DNA from: UBA73 sp964364885
GTDB taxonomy: Archaea; Nanobdellota; Nanobdellia; Pacearchaeales; GW2011-AR1
Assembly (NCBI GenBank): GCA_964364885.1
Contig: CAYIOA010000024.1
Span: forward strand, 1 to 12,100
Length of the DNA stretch: 12,100 bases
Reading direction: 5' to 3'
The first letter of the stretch is position 1. Each line of letters opens with the position of its first letter. The position numbers and the translations under genes are program-made. Of the stretch, positions 7,762 through 12,100 are shown piece by piece. The notes beneath the pieces are model-generated. The model was not told the DNA's origin. It did not search any database and saw only the letters and a program-made list of their open reading frames with translations.

Positions 7762-8634
7762 ATGACAGATGAAACATCAAACAAATTCAAAGAATTTGTC
7801 GAATTAACAAAGAGAGAAGTAGACCTAGAGGAAATCTTAACTGATGTGAATAGCGAGAGGCCTGGAAGATTTGGACCAGGCAGAGATAAAGTTTTAGAAA
7901 TAGGTTATAATCTCGGTATTGAGGCCGGCAGAATAGACAGAAACAGAACAAAAGAAGAAGTAAGATATGACGTTGCTGAAAATTACGTTAAAGAAGAATA
8001 CCAAAAACGTGCCAATGACGCAACTCATTATTTTGATAAGGAAAATAAGGAAATAATTAATGAAGCTTCAAATGAAACTCTTGAATCATTACTCGGCATA
8101 GAAGATTTTGTTAATTCTATTAAAGGCTCTAATCGTAAAGTTCTTTCTGCTTACAGCGAAGTTGTAAAAAACAAGAGTCTCAAAGAGAGATTCGAAAATA
8201 AAGAGGGAATTCGTGAAGAAGAAGCGCAGGAAATGAAGAAATACCTTGAAGCAGGAATTGAAGCTGAGGCAAGAGAAGCTTACGAAACAGCTAGAAAGAA
8301 AGAAGCAGAAAGACAGGAAAAACTTGGATACAGAGATATTCAATTGCAGGAAACAGCAGGAAAACTCTCTGAGCAGGCAGTAAAAGCAGGACTTAATGTT
8401 TCAAATGAAAAAGCAGAAGAAAAACAGAGAAATTACATAATAAAAGGAATAGACGCAAGATTAGCAGAAGCTGAGCAAACCTATAATGAAATCAAAGATG
8501 AAAACGGAGACATATACAAAGCAATAAGAGAATCAGTTATAGAAGTTGCTGAAAGTAAAAATGATAAGCTGGTTAAGAATGTCAGAAGAATTCTTTATGC
8601 TCTTGGAAGCAGAGAAAACCCTCAAGCATCCTAA
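7762..8634 (+). CDS. Highly charged alpha-helical cytoplasmic protein of unknown function, 290 aa
   Basis: I do not recognise this protein. It has no signal peptide, membrane segment, cysteine or clear catalytic motif. Glu, Lys, Asn and Ala dominate. Residues 34-57 hold the only Gly-rich stretch (PGRFGPGRDK, LGIEAGR). Residues about 64-110 and 150-190 look like long charged helices (EEEAQEMKKYLEAGIEAEA, then ETARKKEAERQEK) with coiled-coil potential, and another helical block runs from 195 to 280. The composition suits a scaffold, partner or nucleic-acid-associated protein, but nothing decides between these. The start is set by a TATA element about 25 bp upstream. Its TAA stop abuts the TAA stop of the convergent TIM-barrel gene with no base between. 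Codon use is like that of the neighbours, with no sign of transfer. Confidence 0.85.
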   Translation: MTDETSNKFKEFVELTKREVDLEEILTDVNSERPGRFGPGRDKVLEIGYNLGIEAGRIDRNRTKEEVRYDVAENYVKEEYQKRANDATHYFDKENKEIINEASNETLESLLGIEDFVNSIKGSNRKVLSAYSEVVKNKSLKERFENKEGIREEEAQEMKKYLEAGIEAEAREAYETARKKEAERQEKLGYRDIQLQETAGKLSEQAVKAGLNVSNEKAEEKQRNYIIKGIDARLAEAEQTYNEIKDENGDIYKAIRESVIEVAESKNDKLVKNVRRILYALGSRENPQAS

Positions 8635-10488
8635 TTATTCAATAGGCGCTCCGCCCATTCTCGCTCTTCCACCCATCTGTCCTCCCAGTTCAGGCGGTAA
8701 ATTAGAGAATCCAGCTCCATAAATATTAAAATGCTGCTCCGGCAATGTCTGTCCATAACCAGCAAAATATCCTCCTGTAGCATTAGCAGCTTGATTCCAA
8801 TAAGGCCCCATTTTCATAGCATAGAGAGGAGAGCCAAAAGCCCTGAATGTCTCCATTAAAGGAGATTTCTGGAAAAACTGAAACCATGGTCCGCCTGTCT
8901 CAATTACTTTTTTTGCTTTTCTAAACTGCTCATCCAGTTCAAGTATTTTCTTTGTCGGCACATTGCCCATTCCCATCGGCAATTCAGTATGCTCCAATCC
9001 AAAATTATCAGATAAATGAACATGCTTCACAAAAGGAGCAATTTTTTTAGACTCTGCAATAACATCTGACTCATCATACCCAAACTTCCTTATCATATTA
9101 ATATGTCCTACATCCCAGGTAGCTCCTATCAATTTCTCTGCCTGTTTCTCTGCTTCTCCTTCAGAAAATCCCTGCTTCTCAACTAATCTTCTAGCAAATT
9201 TTTCTCTTGAAGCTTTTATAAGCTCGCGCAAATCCTCCGCCCTGCTCAATCCGCTCCCAGCAGGAGGGTTCTCTATACTTATTATTGGAGAGGTATCGCC
9301 AAACTTCTTATAAGCATTAAACGCAGTATTGGCAAATGTCTCTGAAGCCTTATCTATTGCAAACTTTTCAAGAGGCTGAAAAATCTGAGGAGGTTTAATA
9401 GAATCTAAAACACGAATACCTTTTGTAACTGCCTCTGAAAGAGCCACAATTTTAGAGCGGTCTTCTTTATAATTTTCAATACTAGGCAGAATCTCCTCTC
9501 TCAATTTCTCAAGTTTTCCCTTGTCTATATCATTCCCAACTTTTTCGGCAGCTTCATAAGCCTGATTAAACAATTCCTGAAATCCACGATAAGAATCACG
9601 GGCATAAATATCTGCATGACTTAGATTATTAATCAATCTCTCTGCAATTTTTTGCGCTCCTGGTTCTAGACTATCAAGAAATTCCTTTCCTTTATCACTA
9701 TTTGCAATATTATAAATAGATTCTACACTAAGTCCCTTTAGCGATTCATCGTTTTCAGCTTCATCCTTTAGCTGATTAAGATACCTAAATGCTTCTCTTC
9801 CCCGGCTCGCACTTATATTGACATTGCTAAGTTCTGTAGACCAATTTTGTGTATTAAGCCTTTCAAGCTCTTTATCAGGACTAGGCTCCTCTCCAGTCAG
9901 ATAATTTTTTGTTGGTCTTGGTAATGCCCCAAACCTGCCTGTTCTCTCGTCAACAACAGCAAGGCTAGTGCTGATTTCTTTTCCGTCTTCAGTTTTAACT
10001 TTTGTCCTAGGTTCAGGAAGTCCGTTGCTGGAATGAAAAGTTATAACAATATTTCCATCTGGATCCAAATCATGCGCCCTTTCAACAGCACTGGATATTT
10101 GTCTCTCGGCAAATTCTCTCTGTGTTGGATCCCACCCTCCCTGTCCAATACCAGTTGGCTCAATTAAAGGTCCATGAAAAGTCATGTCAACCCCAGTCAA
10201 TTTCTTCAGTCTATTAATTTCTTTAAAATGCTGTTTGGGAATAGAATCCAGAATATTCATCTGAATGCCCGTAATCTCAATTACCTTCGCTCCAGTACTC
10301 AATTTCTTAGAGGTTTCAAGCAGTTGGTTTGCTGACCTGGGGTCAGTAGTTAAAGCAAACTGCGAAGCAGGAAAATTATATCCCGCGTCCATATTCAAAG
10401 AAAATTCTTTTCCATAACTAGAATCAAAGCCATAATCCGCTCCTGCATAAAAATTAGCTGAATTTCCATAGCTCTCTTTTTTAACCAT
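8635..10488 (-). CDS. TIM-barrel protein of the xylose isomerase/AP endonuclease 2 fold with a large internal helical insertion
   Basis: The 617-aa protein has a split barrel. The N-terminal half (about 65-190) shows IEITGIQMNIL, TFHGPLIEPTG (H105) and NIVITFHSSNG (H152). The C-terminal half (about 400-530) shows PIISIENPPAG (E406), TWDVGHINM (D459, H462), VKHVHLSDNFG (H491, D494), LPMGMGNVP and KVIETGG (E530). The Glu, DxxH, His and final Glu follow the metal-ligand order of endonuclease IV and sugar-phosphate isomerases, so a metal-dependent enzyme is likely; the substrate is not evident. Residues about 195-395, between the halves, are charged and helical and do not belong to the standard barrel. 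The C-terminal 60 residues are Gly/Ala/Tyr-rich (ATGGYFAGYGQ, GGQMGGRARMGG), probably flexible. The protein resembles a family I recall from DPANN genomes. ATG 10488 fits the TATA element about 25 bp upstream. AP endonuclease or epimerase are alternatives I cannot separate. Confidence 0.88.
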   Translation of the reverse strand: MVKKESYGNSANFYAGADYGFDSSYGKEFSLNMDAGYNFPASQFALTTDPRSANQLLETSKKLSTGAKVIEITGIQMNILDSIPKQHFKEINRLKKLTGVDMTFHGPLIEPTGIGQGGWDPTQREFAERQISSAVERAHDLDPDGNIVITFHSSNGLPEPRTKVKTEDGKEISTSLAVVDERTGRFGALPRPTKNYLTGEEPSPDKELERLNTQNWSTELSNVNISASRGREAFRYLNQLKDEAENDESLKGLSVESIYNIANSDKGKEFLDSLEPGAQKIAERLINNLSHADIYARDSYRGFQELFNQAYEAAEKVGNDIDKGKLEKLREEILPSIENYKEDRSKIVALSEAVTKGIRVLDSIKPPQIFQPLEKFAIDKASETFANTAFNAYKKFGDTSPIISIENPPAGSGLSRAEDLRELIKASREKFARRLVEKQGFSEGEAEKQAEKLIGATWDVGHINMIRKFGYDESDVIAESKKIAPFVKHVHLSDNFGLEHTELPMGMGNVPTKKILELDEQFRKAKKVIETGGPWFQFFQKSPLMETFRAFGSPLYAMKMGPYWNQAANATGGYFAGYGQTLPEQHFNIYGAGFSNLPPELGGQMGGRARMGGAPIE

Positions 10489-10509
10489 TACTAAAATAAT
10501 AGAGCAATT

Positions 10510-10518
10510 TATTTAAAC
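10510..10518 (-). promoter_or_regulatory. TATA element of the TIM-barrel gene (leaderless)
   Basis: On the minus strand, GTTTAAATA is centred about 26 bp before the ATG at 10488, implying a leaderless transcript. The structured segment at 10529-10642 lies upstream of this promoter and so should not be part of the TIM-barrel mRNA. Confidence 0.6.
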
Positions 10519-10524
10519 CTTATG

Positions 10525-10650
10525 TTGATCACCAAACCCTTCGGGTTTGTACTCCACCTTAAAAGGGAGAGTTTGCCGTGGTTTGGTGAGGACCGGGAGA
10601 AATCGGCAAGACTAATTCCAGCTTAAAAGCTGGAGATTTCTCACGTGTAC
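10525..10650. other. Strongly structured intergenic segment: possible IS200/IS605-like non-autonomous element or unassigned RNA
   Basis: This is most of the longest gene-free stretch. Perfect pairings are visible: CAAACCC/GGGTTTG (10533-10539 with 10543-10549), TCACCAAACC/GGTTTGGTGA (10529-10538 with 10580-10589), TTGCCG/CGGCAA (10573-10578 with 10604-10609), GAGAAATC/GATTTCTC (10597-10604 with 10635-10642) and TCCAGCT/AGCTGGA (10617-10623 with 10628-10634). Some exclude each other, giving alternative or pseudoknotted folds. It is more GC-rich than usual intergenic DNA here. A TTGAT pentamer (10525-10529), the target motif of some IS200/IS605 elements, borders its left side. A terminal hairpin followed by TTTCTCAC closes the right side, as in TnpB-associated guide RNA ends. 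Structure is seen; the mobile-element or RNA identity is inference. A 3' UTR structure of the 172-aa gene (minus) is an alternative. Confidence 0.5.
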
Positions 10651-11168
10651 TAAAAAAGATCCCTTCTTCTCTTTACATGCAAGTCTTCCGAGCGCTTCTC
10701 TGAATAATTGTATTTTCTTGATTCTTCGTCCATAACATTCTCGCGAAATCTTGAAGTGTCTACCTCATTTATCGAGCGAGAATTCCTGTCAGCATGAAGA
10801 TTGCTATTATCGCTCAAACTAACATTTCTCCTTCGTTGACCTAATAGATTAGCAGGCATGCTCGCTCCGCTTGAATACTTCCTTTCAGAAGTATCTGCCT
10901 TGCCAGTTTCATAAAACCTGGACGAACTCTCATTTCTCGAAGAAACTCTTTCTCGCGCACCGCCGGGGGCACTTCCAAAATTATCTTTTACTCCTTCAAG
11001 AACACGAGCTCTCCCAGAAGAATCTCTGCTAACAACCTCTTCCGAAGAATTCTCAAATTTGGAAGAGCGCGACTCTCTCGAGATCTCCCTGGAATCTTTC
11101 TCCCGAATAACCTCTCTCACAATCTTTATTCTAGGTTCCAGCTCTTTTATTTTCTTTATTTTCCCCAT
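10650..11168 (-). CDS. Ser/Arg/Glu-rich, probably disordered protein of unknown function, 172 aa
   Basis: I do not recognise this protein. From ATG 11168 it begins MGKIKKIKELEPRIKIVREV, a basic amphipathic segment that may be the only ordered part. The remainder is almost free of hydrophobic runs and packed with Ser, Arg, Glu and Asn (SREISRESRSS, ARERVSSRNESSSR, RNSRSINEVDTSR), ending in a basic VKRRRDLF. This composition predicts intrinsic disorder, possibly nucleic-acid binding or phosphorylation. The in-frame TTG at 11183 is rejected in favour of the ATG at 11168, since the TATA element shared with the aldolase lies about 25 bp from 11168. No Shine-Dalgarno site is present. A spurious frame is possible because low-complexity frames can arise opposite other coding DNA, but no competing gene covers this stretch and promoter and start fit well. 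Confidence 0.7.
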   Translation of the reverse strand: MGKIKKIKELEPRIKIVREVIREKDSREISRESRSSKFENSSEEVVSRDSSGRARVLEGVKDNFGSAPGGARERVSSRNESSSRFYETGKADTSERKYSSGASMPANLLGQRRRNVSLSDNSNLHADRNSRSINEVDTSRFRENVMDEESRKYNYSEKRSEDLHVKRRRDLF

Positions 11169-11187
11169 TGAACTAACAAGCAAAAGA

Positions 11188-11197
11188 TATATATAAA
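11188..11197. promoter_or_regulatory. Symmetric TATA element serving two divergent genes
   Basis: TATATATAAA contains the palindrome TATATATA and lies in the 51-bp gap between the 172-aa gene (ATG 11168, minus) and the aldolase (ATG 11220, plus). Its centre is about 24 bp from the first and 27 bp from the second. A single TBP site could thus direct leaderless transcription both ways. No second TATA-like sequence is visible in the gap. Confidence 0.6.
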
Positions 11198-11219
11198 CTC
11201 GCGTTTTCTAAAAAATAAA

Positions 11220-11972
11220 ATGAGAGTTAAGCTGGAAAAAATTCTAAAAAGAGGAAAGGCGTTTTATCTTGCCTATGATCAAGGAATGGAGCACGGCCCA
11301 ATAGATTTTAACGATAAAAACATAGACCCGAAATATATTATAGAAATAGCAAAAAAAGCAGGATACAATGCACTCATTTTCCAAAAAGGAATTGCTGAAA
11401 AATATCAAAGTGAGATAAAAAAAAGCAGAATCCCATTGATTATAAAACTAAACGGTAAGACAAATCTCTACAAGGGCGAACCGATTTCAAGGCAGTTATG
11501 CTCTGTTGAAGAAGCTCTTAAGTTAGGCGCTGCCGCACTAGGATACACAATTTATATAGGAAGTGAGCACGAACCAATTATGCTGAAAGAATTTGAGAAA
11601 ATTGAAAGAGAAGCTCATAAAAAAGGAATTCCTATAATTGCATGGATATATCCCCGAGGAAAATCTGTCGAGAACAAGACAGAAAAAGAATTAATGGCTT
11701 ACGCAGCGCGTGTCGGCCTGGAAATAGGCGCAGACATTGTTAAATTGCACTGGAATAACAACTTTAAAGATTTGCAATGGGCTGTAAAAGCAGCAGGAAA
11801 AACAAAAGTCGTTGTTGCCGGAGGATTAAGAACAAATGAAAAAACACTTCTAGAAAGCGCAAGAATAATAATGAAAGCAGAAGCTTGCGGAATGGCAATC
11901 GGCAGAAATATCTGGCAGAATCCTCGCCCTATAGAATTATCAAAAAAAATAAGGAGGATAATATTTGCATGA
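11220..11972 (+). CDS. fba: Archaeal class I fructose-bisphosphate aldolase (DhnA family)
   Basis: This enzyme cleaves or forms fructose 1,6-bisphosphate from dihydroxyacetone phosphate and glyceraldehyde 3-phosphate through a Schiff base, in cytoplasmic glycolysis or gluconeogenesis. The 250-aa TIM barrel shows AYDQGMEHGPIDF at 19-30 (D20), FQKGI at 54-58, AWIYPRG at 141-147 with the probable acid/base Tyr144, ADIVKLHW at 171-178 with the Schiff-base Lys175, and the phosphate-binding VVAGGLR (198-204) and GMAIGRN (224-230). The length is slightly below the usual roughly 260 aa because the N-terminus is short. The start is supported by a TATA element about 27 bp upstream, and no in-frame start precedes it. 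The related ADH synthase of archaeal aromatic amino acid synthesis shares the fold, but the DQGMEHGP and IVK context favours aldolase. The TGA stop overlaps a possible downstream ATG. Confidence 0.93.
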   Translation: MRVKLEKILKRGKAFYLAYDQGMEHGPIDFNDKNIDPKYIIEIAKKAGYNALIFQKGIAEKYQSEIKKSRIPLIIKLNGKTNLYKGEPISRQLCSVEEALKLGAAALGYTIYIGSEHEPIMLKEFEKIEREAHKKGIPIIAWIYPRGKSVENKTEKELMAYAARVGLEIGADIVKLHWNNNFKDLQWAVKAAGKTKVVVAGGLRTNEKTLLESARIIMKAEACGMAIGRNIWQNPRPIELSKKIRRIIFA

Positions 11973-12100
11973 TGCCAAGATTCTTGACAAACCACGCACT
12001 TCAGTGCGTAGAGAATTTTGGACATCCAAAAATCCAAACAAACTACGGACTTCAGTCCGCAGTAAAACACAAAGATTTTTTGATAATAATAAATTTCAAA
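11969..12100 (+). CDS. Possible partial ORF overlapping the aldolase stop (open at window edge)
   Basis: ATG at 11969 overlaps the aldolase TGA as ATGA, and GGAGG (11953-11957) lies 11 bases upstream, which would suit translational coupling. The frame then stays open for 44 codons to the window end. Against it, the GGAGG falls in the aldolase's own Arg-Arg codons, the spacing is long, and the encoded peptide (TNHALQCVENFG, then TNYGLQSAVKHK) is just the translation of the two hairpin repeats. Such short open frames often cross palindromic mobile-element ends. The sequence beyond 12100 would decide. Confidence 0.2.
   Translation, partial: MMPRFLTNHALQCVENFGHPKIQTNYGLQSAVKHKDFLIIINFK
11992..12062. 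repeat. Two related hairpin repeats with compensatory changes, plus a third small hairpin
   Basis: Hairpin 1 pairs CCACGCAC (11992-11999) with GTGCGTAG (12004-12011); hairpin 2 pairs CTACGGAC (12043-12050) with GTCCGCAG (12055-12062). Both have the loop TTCA and each has one mismatch. The stems differ by a swapped base pair (C-G versus G-C) that keeps pairing, so the structure is conserved, not just the sequence. Between them TTTTGG (12016-12021) pairs with CCAAAA (12026-12031). ACTTCAGT-loop hairpins of this kind are typical of IS200/IS605 ends; on the minus strand the first is followed by GGTTTGTCAA, like the right end of such elements. No long T-run follows either hairpin, so simple terminators are less likely. 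Confidence 0.55.

Noticed and set aside
10525..10650. tRNA, box C/D RNA or CRISPR repeat in the structured segment
   Set aside because: No T-loop GTTCRA or anticodon arm, no C (RTGATGA) and D (CTGA) box pair, and no regularly spaced direct repeats are visible.
11169..11183. TTG at 11183 as the start of the Ser/Arg-rich protein
   Set aside because: It lies only about 10 bp from the TATA element, and the following ATG at 11168 has correct spacing.
11992..12062. Hairpins as intrinsic terminators of the aldolase transcript
   Set aside because: No T-run follows either hairpin directly, archaeal termination relies mainly on T-rich tracts, and two covarying copies fit a repeat or mobile-element end better.
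11699..12070. Minus-strand open frame antisense to the aldolase, open to the window edge
   Set aside because: It is mostly the complement of a well-supported enzyme gene, and its product is Cys/Ile/Leu-rich without recognisable domains. It starts within the hairpin repeats.

Overview
The window looks like chromosomal DNA from a DPANN-type archaeon, close to Pacearchaeota/Woesearchaeota. The DNA is AT-rich and gene-dense. It carries an archaeal-type phenylalanyl-tRNA synthetase pair and an archaeal class I (DhnA-type) fructose-bisphosphate aldolase. Most promoters have a TATA element about 25-30 bp before the start codon, which implies leaderless or nearly leaderless mRNAs. Several unnamed proteins (the 155-aa protein, the fused nucleotidyltransferase and the 617-aa TIM-barrel protein) resemble, from memory, families recurrent in these lineages. 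I could not run a search, so the lineage is an inference.

Layout. Positions 1-2205 (minus) hold the N-terminal 735 codons of a large secreted or surface-anchored right-handed beta-helix protein with calcium-binding thrombospondin type 3 sequence; its C-terminus lies outside the window. A divergent promoter region (2206-2318) separates it from pheS-pheT (2319-5463, plus), which encodes both subunits of phenylalanyl-tRNA synthetase. Three minus-strand genes follow, each apparently with its own promoter: a 155-aa conserved-looking hypothetical protein, a minimal nucleotidyltransferase fused to a HEPN-like helical domain, and a small secreted protein. A divergent intergenic region (7660-7761) contains a 9-bp inverted repeat around a TATA element. 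Next come a charged helical 290-aa protein (plus) and, abutting it tail to tail, the TIM-barrel protein (minus). Positions 10489-10649 are the longest gene-free stretch (161 bp). It holds the TIM-barrel promoter and a strongly structured segment that could be a non-autonomous IS200/IS605-like element or an unassigned RNA. A Ser/Arg-rich, probably disordered 172-aa protein (minus) and the aldolase (plus) then diverge from one symmetric TATA element. The right edge (11984-12100) carries two related hairpins with compensatory base changes.

How the genes work together. Only pheS-pheT form a clear functional unit: an alpha2beta2 enzyme, one base between the genes. The aldolase is a central carbon enzyme. 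The beta-helix and 251-aa proteins belong to the cell exterior. The other proteins have no assignable pathway. Both convergent gene pairs end with zero or negative spacing (stop codons sharing CTAG, and abutting as TAATTA), so there is no room for classical intergenic terminators. I see no CRISPR array, rRNA, tRNA or intact transposase. The most promising undescribed signals are the two structured DNA/RNA loci (10525-10650 and 11984-12084) and the inverted repeat at 7674-7707.
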